Positions 16,457 through 24,752 of a stretch of DNA of 48,102 bases are shown in pieces (position 1 is the stretch's first letter; every line of letters begins with the position of its first letter). This DNA is from Bacteroidales bacterium. Lineage in GTDB: Bacteria; Bacteroidota; Bacteroidia; Bacteroidales; TTA-H9. The stretch covers positions 1-48,102 of the forward strand of contig JAQVCV010000033.1 of assembly GCA_028689615.1 (NCBI GenBank), read 5' to 3'. The notes under the pieces were generated by a model. That model saw nothing but the letters and a program-made list of their open reading frames with translations, had not been told where the DNA came from and did no database searches. The translations under genes were made by a program, and so were the position numbers.

Positions 16457-17527
16457 TTAGACGGAATCTTCTTTGAGGCGTTCGGCGTTTTCGGCCACCT
16501 GCAGTTGATCGATCATTTCCTGAATGTCGCCGTCCATGAAGGCGGGAAGGTTGTAAACCGAAACGTTGATCCGGTGGTCGGTGATGCGTCCTTGCGGGTA
16601 GTTGTAGGTTCTGATTTTCGCGGAGCGGTCGCCGGTTGATACCATCGTTTTGCGCTTGGAGGCCACCTGGTCAAGGTATTTCTGGTATTCGATTTCGTAG
16701 ATGCGCGACCTGAGGATTCGCATGGCTTTGTCGAGGTTTTTGATCTGCGATTTCTCATCTTGCATCGATACCACGATGCCGGTAGGGATGTGGGTGAGGC
16801 GCACGGCAGAATAGGTGGTGTTAACGCTTTGTCCTCCTGGACCCGAAGAGCAGAAGGTCTCTTTTTTGATGTCGGATTGCTTCAGTTCCACGTCCACCTC
16901 CTCGGCTTCGGGAAGCACTACCACCGAAGCAGCCGAAGTGTGGATTCGGCCTTGCGTTTCGGTTTTTGGAACCCTCTGCACGCGGTGAACCCCCGATTCG
17001 TATTTGAGGTTGCCGTAAACACCATCGCCCGAAACGTTGATGATCACCTCTTTATAGCCCCCTTGCGTCCCTTCGGTGGCATCCACCAGTTCGGTTTTCC
17101 ATCCTTTGGTTTCGCAGTATTTCAGGTACATCCTGTAAAGGTCGCCTGCAAAGATGCTGGCTTCGTCGCCTCCGGTGCCACCCCTGATTTCGAGTATCGC
17201 ATTCTTCGAGTCTTGAGGATCTTTGGGAAGCAGCAGCACCTTGAGATCTTCCTCAAGCTGTTCTTTCTGTTCAATCAGCATGTTGATCTCTTCCTTGGCC
17301 ATTTCGCGCAACTCCTCATCCTTTTCGCCGTAAAGCACCTCGCGACTCGATTCGAGGTTGGCTGTGATGTTGTCGTATTTCTTGTAGGCCTCAACTACCG
17401 GTATCAGGTCTTTGTAATCTTTGTTGAGCTTCACGTAGCGTTTCATGTCGGCCATTACATCAGGATCGTTGATCTGACGTTCGATATCGAGCCAGCGCTG
17501 ATAAATGGCTTCAAGTTTTTCGAGCAT
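16457..17527 (-). CDS. prfA: Peptide chain release factor 1
   Basis: A 356-residue class I release factor that reads UAA and UAG and triggers peptide release on the ribosome. The GGQ motif is at residues 231-233 in [13 protein letters not shown]. The N-terminal coiled coil ([18 protein letters not shown]) and the block [18 protein letters not shown] are typical, as is [20 protein letters not shown]. The length is normal. The start is the first ATG after a TAnnTTTG box on this strand at 17554-17561. It is followed by pyrF after 30 bases. No frameshift is present (programmed frameshifts belong to prfB). Confidence 0.97.
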   Translation of the reverse strand: MLEKLEAIYQRWLDIERQINDPDVMADMKRYVKLNKDYKDLIPVVEAYKKYDNITANLESSREVLYGEKDEELREMAKEEINMLIEQKEQLEEDLKVLLLPKDPQDSKNAILEIRGGTGGDEASIFAGDLYRMYLKYCETKGWKTELVDATEGTQGGYKEVIINVSGDGVYGNLKYESGVHRVQRVPKTETQGRIHTSAASVVVLPEAEEVDVELKQSDIKKETFCSSGPGGQSVNTTYSAVRLTHIPTGIVVSMQDEKSQIKNLDKAMRILRSRIYEIEYQKYLDQVASKRKTMVSTGDRSAKIRTYNYPQGRITDHRINVSVYNLPAFMDGDIQEMIDQLQVAENAERLKEDSV

Positions 17528-17553
17528 AGAAAGTTCGGTATTAATTCGGGGGG

Positions 17554-17561
17554 CAAAGGTA
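17554..17561 (-). promoter_or_regulatory. -7 promoter box of prfA (TACCTTTG)
   Basis: On the minus strand TACCTTTGCC lies about 27 bases before the prfA ATG. Confidence 0.65.
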
Positions 17562-17615
17562 GGTATTTTCCGCCAAAGAGTTGAGGAAAGTGGGAACTTC
17601 CAACTGCAACAGCGA

Positions 17616-17636
17616 TGAAAATCAAAGGTTTTTGAT
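17616..17636 (-). terminator. Weak hairpin after pdxJ
   Basis: Reading on the minus strand, ATCAAA and TTTGAT pair around AACC, followed by TTTC. It is a short AT-rich stem just after the pdxJ stop, so a terminator role is only likely. Confidence 0.45.
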
Positions 17637-17640
17637 CGGG

Positions 17641-18354
17641 TTAGCGCAGGCAGTCCAGGTACATCTGTACCACGTTTTCGAGTCCGAAATAGAGGGCATC
17701 TGATATGAGGGCATGACCGATGCTCACTTCGTCGAGGTGGGGTATGCCCTGGGCGAAGTAACGAAGGTTGAGCAGGTTGAGGTCGTGTCCGGCGTTGATG
17801 CCAAGGCCGTTTTCATGAGCCACACGGGCTGCCTGTGCAAAGGGAGCCAGAGCTCTGGCGGCATTTTCAGGGTATTCGAGGGCATAGGGTTCGGTGTAGA
17901 GCTCAACACGGTGGGTACCGCAACGGGCCGCGTGTGCCACCAGTTTCAGATCGGTCCCCACGAAGATGGAGGTGCGAATTCCCTTGCTCCTGAATTCAGC
18001 TATCACCTCCTTCAGAAAACCCTCGTTAGCCACGGTGTCCCAACCTGCATTGGAGGTGAGGGCATCGGGTGGGTCGGGAACCAGTGTAACCTGTTCAGGG
18101 ACAACCGAGCACACCAGATCCATGAAATCACGACTTGGGTACCCCTCGATGTTGAATTCGGTGGATACCAGCTTGCGCAGTTGCCGCACATCGGAATAAC
18201 GGATGTGACGCTCGTCGGGGCGCGGGTGTACCGTGATGCCTTGCGCGCCAAATTTCTGGCAGTCAACGGCCACTTTCAAAACGTCGGGAACGTTGCCACC
18301 CCTGGCATTTCGCAGGGTGGCTATCTTGTTGATGTTTACACTTAACCTGATCAT
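17641..18354 (-). CDS. pdxJ: Pyridoxine 5'-phosphate synthase
   Basis: A 237-residue TIM-barrel enzyme that condenses 1-deoxyxylulose 5-phosphate with 3-amino-2-oxopropyl phosphate to pyridoxine 5'-phosphate in the DXP-dependent vitamin B6 route. [41 protein letters not shown] and [14 protein letters not shown] are family hallmarks. The start is taken at the second in-frame Met (MIRLSVNI), which is the conserved N-terminus. A promoter box on this strand lies 19 bases upstream of it, closing off the longer form. The rest of the B6 pathway is not in the window. Confidence 0.96.
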   Translation of the reverse strand: MIRLSVNINKIATLRNARGGNVPDVLKVAVDCQKFGAQGITVHPRPDERHIRYSDVRQLRKLVSTEFNIEGYPSRDFMDLVCSVVPEQVTLVPDPPDALTSNAGWDTVANEGFLKEVIAEFRSKGIRTSIFVGTDLKLVAHAARCGTHRVELYTEPYALEYPENAARALAPFAQAARVAHENGLGINAGHDLNLLNLRYFAQGIPHLDEVSIGHALISDALYFGLENVVQMYLDCLR

Positions 18355-18372
18355 AAGGCGATTTTTAAGCGG

Positions 18373-18380
18373 CAAAGATA
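18373..18380 (-). promoter_or_regulatory. -7 promoter box of pdxJ (TATCTTTG)
   Basis: TATCTTTGCC on the minus strand, 19 bases before the chosen pdxJ start. Confidence 0.65.
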
Positions 18381-18493
18381 CACCCTTTCTTAAAACCCGC
18401 CGGTTTCATTTTCTTTTACAACCCAATTGCTTGTTAACATGATAACAATGTTAATTTTGTAACAGGAATAAGCAACGTTCGGTCAAAAACTTG

Positions 18494-18501
18494 CATCTTT
18501 G
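18494..18501 (+). promoter_or_regulatory. -7 promoter box of the aspartase fusion (CATCTTTG)
   Basis: GCATCTTTGCAGTCC shares 13 bases with the box before the gene at 14416 but has C in place of the first T. It lies about 44 bases before the ATG at 18545 and overlaps the longer open frame. Confidence 0.55.
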
Positions 18502-18544
18502 CAGTCCGGTTTACCGGAAAAAATTATCAAAAAAAGTCACCATC

Positions 18545-20404
18545 ATGGATTTAAATCTCATCAATAAGTTTTTACGCCGGATCGAACTCTTTAAAGGGTT
18601 GGTCGATCCGGAGTTCGATATCGTGGCCCGCAGCATCGAGGTGAAGCGTTTTCCCTTGAATACCACCTTGTTTGCCCAGGGTAGTCCGCGTGAATACATT
18701 TACCTGATCTACGAAGGGGAGGTAGAATTGTACAAGAAGACCCCATATGGCAAGGAGGAGCGGCTGGCCTTTTTCGGCAAGTTCGATTTTTTGGGCGAAG
18801 GGAGCCTTTCTGACGATGCACCCCACAGCACCTCGGCCAAGACTGTCACCGAATCGACGGTGATGGTGATCCATCGCAAGTTTTTCTGCGACAATGGCTC
18901 CGTGGCGCTGAAGGTTTTCTCGAATGTGGCCAGGGTGATCTCGCGCCGGATGCGCCAAACCAACAACCGTCTGGTGAATTCGGCTGCTCAATACCTGTCG
19001 GGACGCACCCGCACCGAGCACGACCTGCTGGGCGATCGCGAAGTGCCCTACGAAAACTACTATGGTGTGCAAACCCTGCGCGGGTTGGAAAACTTCAACA
19101 TCAGCGGTGTGTCGCTCAATTTTTACCCTACCCTCATCGAGTCGCTTGCCATGGTGAAAATGGCTGCTGCAAAAGCCAACCACGACCTGGGCTTGCTTTC
19201 GAAACCCGTTACCGACGCCATCGTGCAGGCTTGCGAAGAGATTATCAACGGGAAATACCACTACCATTTCGTGGTTGACATGATCCAGGGAGGAGCAGGA
19301 ACGTCCACCAACATGAATGCCAACGAGGTGATTGCCAACCGTGCTCTCGAAATCCTGGGGCACGACAAGGGCGACTACAACTATTGCCATCCCAACAACC
19401 ACGTCAACCTTTCGCAATCAACCAACGATGCTTATCCAACCTCGGTGTGTGTGGCTCTTTACCGCATGAACATCAGGCTGGTAGAGGTGCTTAACCACCT
19501 TGTAGAAGGTTTCAGGATGAAGGCTGCGGAGTTTGCTCACGTGATCAAGATGGGGCGCACCCAGTTGCAGGATGCGGTGCCCATGACCCTGGGGCAGACC
19601 TTCGAGGCTTATGCCGTTACCCTCACCGAGGAGATTCAGCGGCTGAACCAAAACGCCCTCCTGTTTCTGGAGGTGAACATGGGAGCCACCGCCATTGGAA
19701 CCGGCATCTGCTCAGAACCAGGCTACAGCGAGAAGGTGATAACCCATTTGCGCCAGATAACGGGCATGGAAGTGGTGTTGGCCGAGAATCTGGTGGAGGC
19801 CACCAGCGACACGGGGCAGTTCGTGATGTACTCGTCGGCTGTGAAAAGGCTTGCCGTGAAGCTGTCGAAAATATGCAACGACCTTCGCCTGCTCTCGAGC
19901 GGACCGCGTTGCGGACTCAACGAGATCAACCTGCCTCCCATGCAACCCGGTTCTTCCATCATGCCAGGTAAAGTAAATCCGGTGATTCCCGAAGTGGTCA
20001 ATCAAATTGCTTTCAGGGTGATAGGCAACGACCTCACCGTTACCTTAGCCGCCGAAGCCGGCCAGTTGGAACTCAACGTGATGGAACCGGTGATTGTTTA
20101 CAGCTTGTTTGAATCAATAGAAATGTTGAAAAACGGTATGGAGACTCTGCTGGTGCGTTGCATCAGGGGGATCACGGCCAACGAGCAGCGGTGCCGCGAG
20201 TACGTGGAGAACAGCATCGGGTTGGTAACGGCTCTGAATCCTTACATTGGCTATGAGGCCTCCACCCTGGTTGCCAAAGAGGCTCTCGAATCGGGGCGGT
20301 CGGTGTATGAGTTGGTATTGGAGAAAGAGTTGATGTCGAAAGCCGAACTCGAAGAGGTGCTGAAGCCTGAGAATATGATTCAACCTGTGAAGATCATGAG
20401 ATAG
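18545..20404 (+). CDS. aspA: Cyclic-nucleotide-binding domain fused to aspartate ammonia-lyase
   Basis: A 619-residue two-part protein. Residues ~8-125 form a cNMP-binding domain of the CRP type: LFKGLVDPEFDIVA, FAQGSPREYIYLIYEGEVEL, FFGKFDFLGEGSLSDDAPHS and the late VFSNVARVISRRM helix. A short linker leads at ~154 to a complete aspartase: TEHDLLGDREVPYENYYGVQ, GGAGTSTNMNANEVIANRA, NLSQSTNDAYPTS, and the signature GSSIMPGKVNP (Gly469-Pro479). It deaminates L-aspartate to fumarate and ammonia. Both halves look intact. No DNA-binding domain is present, so the cNMP domain most likely gates or localises the enzyme, which is inference. The phosphate-binding cassette of a classical cAMP pocket (GELA...RSA) is replaced here by GEGSLSDDAPHS, so ligand binding is uncertain. 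The start at 18545 is chosen over 18491 because of the promoter. A terminator follows at 20433. Confidence 0.92.
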   Translation: MDLNLINKFLRRIELFKGLVDPEFDIVARSIEVKRFPLNTTLFAQGSPREYIYLIYEGEVELYKKTPYGKEERLAFFGKFDFLGEGSLSDDAPHSTSAKTVTESTVMVIHRKFFCDNGSVALKVFSNVARVISRRMRQTNNRLVNSAAQYLSGRTRTEHDLLGDREVPYENYYGVQTLRGLENFNISGVSLNFYPTLIESLAMVKMAAAKANHDLGLLSKPVTDAIVQACEEIINGKYHYHFVVDMIQGGAGTSTNMNANEVIANRALEILGHDKGDYNYCHPNNHVNLSQSTNDAYPTSVCVALYRMNIRLVEVLNHLVEGFRMKAAEFAHVIKMGRTQLQDAVPMTLGQTFEAYAVTLTEEIQRLNQNALLFLEVNMGATAIGTGICSEPGYSEKVITHLRQITGMEVVLAENLVEATSDTGQFVMYSSAVKRLAVKLSKICNDLRLLSSGPRCGLNEINLPPMQPGSSIMPGKVNPVIPEVVNQIAFRVIGNDLTVTLAAEAGQLELNVMEPVIVYSLFESIEMLKNGMETLLVRCIRGITANEQRCREYVENSIGLVTALNPYIGYEASTLVAKEALESGRSVYELVLEKELMSKAELEEVLKPENMIQPVKIMR

Positions 20405-20432
20405 GGTCATGAAGCATTGCTGATGCGTAGCG

Positions 20433-20470
20433 AACGGAGATGCCTGATCGGTTTCTCCGTTTGTTGTTTT
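20433..20470 (+). terminator. Terminator after aspartase fusion
   Basis: AACGGAGA and TCTCCGTT pair over a 14-base loop, followed by TGTTGTTTTT. It stands between the convergent aspartase fusion and LytTR regulator genes. Confidence 0.65.
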
Positions 20471-20508
20471 TCGATGGTTGTTGATGGTGTTTCGTTGCTC
20501 AATGCCTG

Positions 20509-21240
20509 TTAACCCAGGTTGGCTTTGATCAGTGTGGCGTAGCGCCGGCTCATGATAAAGGGTTCGGCAATTCCCATCATGTAAACCCTGAAACTGTTGT
20601 TGAACCACTCCTCCACTTTAGCCACAAAATTGAGGTTGATGATGGTTGAGCGGTGAATTCGCAGGAAGCATCCCCCCGGAAGCCTTTCTGTCCATTCCTG
20701 CATGGTTTTGTTGGTAAGCCCTTGTTTCCCATCTTTGGTTGTTACCACAGAGTAATCGCCTGAAGAAGCTATTACCGCGATTTGGTCAACCTTCAGAAAA
20801 ATATAGTGAGCCGAGAATTGAAGGAACAACCGGTCGTCGGTGGTGAGTTTTCTGGGAGGGTTTGTGGTTGGCTGCTCCTTTTCGAACAGTTTTGACACAA
20901 CTTTTTCGAGTCGCTGGGGTGAAACGGGTTTTAACAGGTAATCAAGCGCGTTCACCTCGAATGCTTTCACGGCAAACTCGTCGAATGCGGTTACGAAAAC
21001 CACATGAGGCTTGTAGTTAAGCATGGGTAGCAGATCGAAGCCCGACTCGCCGGGGAGTTGTATGTCGAGAAAGATGATTTGCGGTTTAAGGCTGTTGGCC
21101 AGTGAAGCTGCCAATGGAAGGGTATCGGCTTCGCCAATTACTTCATATTGTTCCAGTTCCGATAGCAGGGTTGTGAGGGCTTTGCGAGCTAGGCGCTCGT
21201 CGTCAACCACCAGCGACGTAATTTTCTTTTCGGTTTTCAT
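20509..21240 (-). CDS. LytTR-family response regulator
   Basis: A 243-residue cytosolic regulator. The receiver (1-~120) has the acidic pair Asp13/Asp14 in VVDDER, the phospho-acceptor Asp59 in IIFLDIQLPGESG, and the later VFVTAFDEFAVKAFEVNALDYLLKP. The C-terminal LytTR DNA-binding domain (~135-243) shows DQIAVIASSGDYSVVTTKDGK, RIHRSTIINL and the end FIMSRRYATLI. It pairs with the LytS-type kinase encoded directly upstream: the kinase stop and this start overlap by 4 bases, so translation is coupled. Target genes are not visible; such pairs in Bacteroidota often act on nearby transport or surface genes. Confidence 0.95.
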   Translation of the reverse strand: MKTEKKITSLVVDDERLARKALTTLLSELEQYEVIGEADTLPLAASLANSLKPQIIFLDIQLPGESGFDLLPMLNYKPHVVFVTAFDEFAVKAFEVNALDYLLKPVSPQRLEKVVSKLFEKEQPTTNPPRKLTTDDRLFLQFSAHYIFLKVDQIAVIASSGDYSVVTTKDGKQGLTNKTMQEWTERLPGGCFLRIHRSTIINLNFVAKVEEWFNNSFRVYMMGIAEPFIMSRRYATLIKANLG

Positions 21241-22337
21241 AGGGTTGTTATTCCATGATCGGGTGTGACAAAAACAAGGGTTACCAACACCTTTCCCGAG
21301 CCGTGGGCTACAGAAATGGTTGCCTTTCCGGGATAGGTATTGGCCAGGCGCTGTTCTACATTTCGCAGCCCTATTCCGGTTCGCGATTCATCGGCTTCAG
21401 AAGACTTATCTATCCAGCGACCCGAGTTTTCGACCTGCAGGGTGAGTTGGTTGTCGCTCAGAGCTGCTGTAACTTTGATTTTCAATGGCATAGTCGAAGT
21501 GCCCATGCCGTATTTTACGGCATTCTCAATCAAAGGATGAAGGATGAAACTTAGAACAGGAAAGTCGGTAGCTTCTGGATCAATGTCGTATTCAATTTCG
21601 AGTTTATCTTCAAAGCGTCGTTTTTCGATAGCAAGGTATAAAGTCATGGCTTCCAGTTCTTCGCGCAAGGGTACTATGGAGAAGTTCCGGCTGATGAGGG
21701 AGTAGCGCAGAAAGTCGGCCAGTTGGCGAAGCATCTCTTTTGAAGCTTTGCGGTCTTCATCCATCAGAGCCGAAACGGAGTTGAGCGAATTGAAAAGAAA
21801 GTGGGGGTTGAGCTGGTAACGCAACATCTGGAGTTGAGCGGTCTGGGCCATGTAAGCCGACCGTTCGGCCCGCTGTTTCTCGAGCTGCCATTGCCGCCAG
21901 AATTTTATTCCGAAATAGAGTACACTCCACGACACGAATATCAGGATGTTGAACAGCGAACTGTAGATGATGGAGTAGATGCCATTGCTGAAAACCTCTT
22001 TGCGTAAGGGGAGAAGGTGGCTTACCCAATAATCGAAGGTGTTGCTTACCAGAGATGCCACTATTGAAACTGCCAGGACCACCGCTAACAGAACTGCAGG
22101 CGTTGGATCGGAACGGAAAAGCGGACGGTAAACGTAGCGCATGGCAACTGTTACCCACATGGCCACGAAATCGCACAGGATATAGAAAGAAAACGACTCT
22201 GCAACCAACCCGTAATCAATCTCTTGGTTGCCAAAAAAGGTGATGTGAAAGAAATTGCGGCTCAGGCTGAGCAACTCAAGGAGTACCCACCCCGATAGCT
22301 GGAAATGCCAGAACGACCATTTTGTATCTTTTTTCAA
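21237..22337 (-). CDS. LytS-type sensor histidine kinase
   Basis: A 366-residue membrane kinase of the His_kinase (PF06580) class. Four TM segments occupy ~10-145. The phospho-acceptor is His179 in LRYQLNPHFLFNSLNSVSAL. A GHKL-type ATPase end follows (HPLIENAVKYG, then GIGLRNVEQRLANTYPG). The partner is the LytTR regulator overlapping its 3' end by 4 bases. The start appears to be TTG at 22337, since an in-frame stop lies seven codons upstream and no ATG precedes the first TM. A minus-strand box TAATTTTG at 22356-22363 fits a transcript with a very short leader. The signal sensed is unknown. Confidence 0.93.
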   Translation of the reverse strand: MKKDTKWSFWHFQLSGWVLLELLSLSRNFFHITFFGNQEIDYGLVAESFSFYILCDFVAMWVTVAMRYVYRPLFRSDPTPAVLLAVVLAVSIVASLVSNTFDYWVSHLLPLRKEVFSNGIYSIIYSSLFNILIFVSWSVLYFGIKFWRQWQLEKQRAERSAYMAQTAQLQMLRYQLNPHFLFNSLNSVSALMDEDRKASKEMLRQLADFLRYSLISRNFSIVPLREELEAMTLYLAIEKRRFEDKLEIEYDIDPEATDFPVLSFILHPLIENAVKYGMGTSTMPLKIKVTAALSDNQLTLQVENSGRWIDKSSEADESRTGIGLRNVEQRLANTYPGKATISVAHGSGKVLVTLVFVTPDHGITTL

Positions 22338-22355
22338 TTCAACGACAATTTTTTA

Positions 22356-22363
22356 CAAAATTA
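22356..22363 (-). promoter_or_regulatory. -7 promoter box of the LytS/LytR pair (TAATTTTG)
   Basis: On the minus strand TAATTTTG precedes the TTG start by about 18 bases. Confidence 0.5.
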
Positions 22364-22569
22364 CTAAACAATCCCTCTCATAAAAACACCGTGTCGCCAA
22401 GTGGTGTCCTCAGCCGTTGAACGGCCTGAGCGGTGCCGTTTAACGACCCATGGAGCCGCTGGCCGAAAAATCAAAACCAAACCACTTTTTCACCCGTCAT
22501 TAAAAGGTAGTTTACTGTATGGTGGAAAATCATGCGGTAGTGAATTTTTAGTTTTACAGCTTGTTAGCG

Positions 22570-22688
22570 AAAATGCGAAGCATTGAGCATAGAAGCTGTT
22601 AATCCCGAATCGTTTCACTCTCGGGACGAAGATCGTACCGAGAGGCATGACTTATGGTAAAACCTTAAATTCAAGCCGATTCGGTATA
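22570..22688 (+). repeat. Dispersed repeat family B, copy 2 (left-truncated)
   Basis: It shares AAAATGCGAAGCATT, GTTAATCCCGAA, CTCTCGGGACGAAGATCGT, ACCGAGAGGC and the end TTCAAGCCGATTCGGTATA with copy 1. The left terminal repeat is not recognisable. Confidence 0.8.
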
Positions 22689-22719
22689 GTAACTGCCGGG
22701 AGGCAGATCCTTGGTGAAG

Positions 22720-22757
22720 AGGCAGGCGGCGCAGCGCGTCGCCTGCCTTTGTTTTCT
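22720..22757 (+). terminator. GC-rich hairpin with T-rich tail
   Basis: AGGCAGGCG and CGCCTGCCT pair around GCGCAGCGCGT, followed by TTGTTTTCTT. It has the shape of a terminator, although no plus-strand gene is seen upstream; it may end a non-coding transcript or be part of a mobile remnant. Confidence 0.5.
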
Positions 22758-22850
22758 TCAGAATTTCTATTATACTTTTGTTCCTATTATGAGGAAGAAG
22801 ATCACTCTTGGAAAACCTCCAGGGTACCTTCGCCGTACCAACGCTATACC

Positions 22851-22894
22851 AAGGCTATGTTTGCGAGGGTTAACTCATTGGTAAACATAGCCTT
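22851..22894 (+). repeat. Inverted repeat AAGGCTATGTTT / AAACATAGCCTT
   Basis: A perfect 12-base inverted repeat with a 20-base loop. No poly-T tail follows, so a terminator is unlikely. Role unknown. Confidence 0.7.
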
Positions 22895-22990
22895 AGTACC
22901 TCTTTGCACCGGAAAGGATACTAATCCGTTGTTTCTTAGTATGTTATAGCGTGACTTTTGGTTGCTTAACCAGTACTTTTGTTGTTTATT

Positions 22991-23027
22991 GACCTTTAAA
23001 AAGGGTTTAAACCTCTTTAAAAAGGTC
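22991..23027 (+). repeat. 37-base near-palindrome
   Basis: GACCTTTAAAAAGGGTTT and AAACCTCTTTAAAAAGGTC are near-perfect inverted copies meeting at the centre. The shape could be an operator or a replication or recombination site; no gene start is close on either side. Confidence 0.65.
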
Positions 23028-23213
23028 AGGAAAACGACAGGAAAGCAGCAGATTCGAATAGCAGTTTATGGTTTCAAATCGCGTTTTTGAATAAATATTT
23101 GCACTGCTTTTTAACAATTTTCGGGCTGCGATCAGGCCAAAGGTTGTGATGGGAGCTCCCTTTAAGACCTGGTTGTAGCAGAAAAATGCTGGAGCTCACG
23201 ATGATCGGCACTT

Positions 23214-24500
23214 CTAAAAATCAATCTCGTGAAGCCAATTGATCAGCATGTGGTCTATTCTTACCAGTTCGTTGGTTTTGGAATTGACAGGCGAATGGCC
23301 GCACGAGGGCAATACAACAATTTCGACCTGCTTGTTCCCGCTGATTTTTGTAAAATTCTGAATATTGAGGATGCATTTTTGAGTAGGCACTACAACATCG
23401 TCGGCACCGAAAATAGTAAGCCATCTTTTGCGGAAGGTTGACAGAACTGACAGATAGTCGTTTTTCATTGAATTCCATGTTGGTAACAACCCTTTCAGAG
23501 CCGGAACTGTCAGCAATTCGTGGCGGGAGGGAGGCAACAGAATTTTTTCTATTTTTCCTTCGAGTTTATTGACCTCCTTTTCCGATTCGTCGATTTTGGC
23601 GTTGTTGCCTTCATCCCAGGCTTTCAACGATTTTTCCCACAAAGAATCGAGAATTCGATAAACCGAATCGGGAGGATTTTTTAATTTAATCCAGCCCAGG
23701 GTGGCATAATAGCGGCTATCGAATGTGGAGGTAATATCGCCGGCGTAACTGGCTGCAAACTGAATAAGGGGCGACCTTGCGGCGGCCAGATAGGCAATAC
23801 GGCCCCCCTCGCTGCCTCCAAATACTCCAATTTTTGAGGCATTGATGCGTGAGTGACGCGAAAAAAATAGCGCCAGGTTTACCAAATCGTTAGCATAATC
23901 GTCGTAAGTGGTTGTTTCTATATTGCCTCCCGATTCGCCACTGCCTCTTTTGTCGTGAACAAATGCAGCGTAACCGCAATGTGCCAAAATAGGGGCTATC
24001 CACTCTGAAAGCACTTTTCCTCCTCCTCCATTTGCCAATAGAATCAGGGAGAAGCGTCCCTGTTTCCTTGGAAGATAAAGCCACCCTGTAATAGGATATC
24101 CCTCGCTTTCAATAACCAATTTCTCTACATCAAAGGTTGTATCAGGTATAGGCTCTCCCTGGTTGTTGAGTTTCGAGAGGGGGCCGGATTGGTTGGGCTG
24201 GTATCCCTGCAAACAGGGTGGTGAGGTCAGAAGTTGATTCATACGTCCCGTGTCGGCTATAAGTTCTGTGGAGGTTTCGCGCGATCCCGTCACCTGCGAA
24301 AACATGAACGTTGGCAGCAGGAGCATCAACCCGCCGATGAAAGCCAATTGGCGGAGGAATGTATATTGTGGGATCTTTCCAACAATAAAGAGGCAACCGG
24401 GATGAACGCGACGCGAACGGCCTTGGGTAGCTTTGCTGGTGCTGGCATTTTCGCGAAAGGGGTTGGTGTGACATTCAGGGATGAACAGGAGGTTTTTCAT
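23214..24500 (-). CDS. Secreted alpha/beta hydrolase
   Basis: A 428-residue alpha/beta hydrolase of the dienelactone hydrolase / acyl-peptidase-like group. The nucleophile is Ser230 in FGGSEGGRIAYLA, the acid is Asp367 or Asp368 in FGADDVVVP, and the base is His402 in SCGHSP. The oxyanion-side strand LILLANGGGGKVLSEW and VHDKRGSGESGG are typical. A hydrophobic segment (~residues 55-72, ending FMFSQ) looks like a signal peptide or anchor, but about 50 residues precede it (PFRENASTSKATQGRSRRV...), which is odd for a signal peptide. Start: Met at 24500, because a minus-strand promoter box lies at 24541-24548 and excludes the longer frame. Esterase or peptidase specificity is not predictable. Confidence 0.85.
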   Translation of the reverse strand: MKNLLFIPECHTNPFRENASTSKATQGRSRRVHPGCLFIVGKIPQYTFLRQLAFIGGLMLLLPTFMFSQVTGSRETSTELIADTGRMNQLLTSPPCLQGYQPNQSGPLSKLNNQGEPIPDTTFDVEKLVIESEGYPITGWLYLPRKQGRFSLILLANGGGGKVLSEWIAPILAHCGYAAFVHDKRGSGESGGNIETTTYDDYANDLVNLALFFSRHSRINASKIGVFGGSEGGRIAYLAAARSPLIQFAASYAGDITSTFDSRYYATLGWIKLKNPPDSVYRILDSLWEKSLKAWDEGNNAKIDESEKEVNKLEGKIEKILLPPSRHELLTVPALKGLLPTWNSMKNDYLSVLSTFRKRWLTIFGADDVVVPTQKCILNIQNFTKISGNKQVEIVVLPSCGHSPVNSKTNELVRIDHMLINWLHEIDF

Positions 24501-24540
24501 ACTTAGGCAGATTAAACTGAGACAACATTTCAACAAGAAC

Positions 24541-24548
24541 CAAAGGTA
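24541..24548 (-). promoter_or_regulatory. -7 promoter box of the hydrolase (TACCTTTG)
   Basis: TACCTTTGG on the minus strand, 40 bases before the Met at 24500. Confidence 0.6.
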
Positions 24549-24663
24549 GGCGTTTTGCCTGATTGTTAAATTTGTTAATGAGCAAGCATTCAAGGGTTGA
24601 AATTACCGCGACCTTCGGGAACTGCTTCAAATTTACATCTGTCAATCGTGCTAAAACTTCCTC

Positions 24664-24701
24664 AAAACTGTAATTGCCACAGCCGTATTGCAGTTTTTTT
24701 T
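24664..24701 (-). terminator. Hairpin after the DUF5916 gene
   Basis: AAAACTGTAAT and ATTGCAGTTTT pair with one mismatch, giving a stem flanked by T runs on both strands. It lies about 50 bases past the stop of the DUF5916 gene and probably ends that minus-strand transcript. Confidence 0.6.
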
Positions 24702-24752
24702 GAGCAGCCCCCGTTGGTTCGCGTTGTTTTTAAAGTAGAAAGGTTGCTGTAA

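Larger units (their letters stand above)
22338..23213. other. Hairpin- and repeat-rich intergenic region
   Basis: No gene is credible in 876 bases. Present are the kinase promoter (22356, minus), repeat B copy 2 (22570-22688), a terminator-like GC hairpin (22720-22755), a 12-base stem with a 20-base loop (22851-22894), a 37-base near-palindrome (22991-23027) and a GGGAGCTCCC palindrome (about 23150). The open frame at 22647-22949 begins inside repeat B and matches nothing. Confidence 0.7.

Noticed and set aside
18572-19417. A 281-codon minus-strand frame
   Set aside because: It is opposite the cNMP-aspartase fusion; His/Val-rich antisense composition.
22647-22949. A 100-codon plus-strand frame
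   Set aside because: It begins inside repeat family B, crosses two hairpins and matches nothing.
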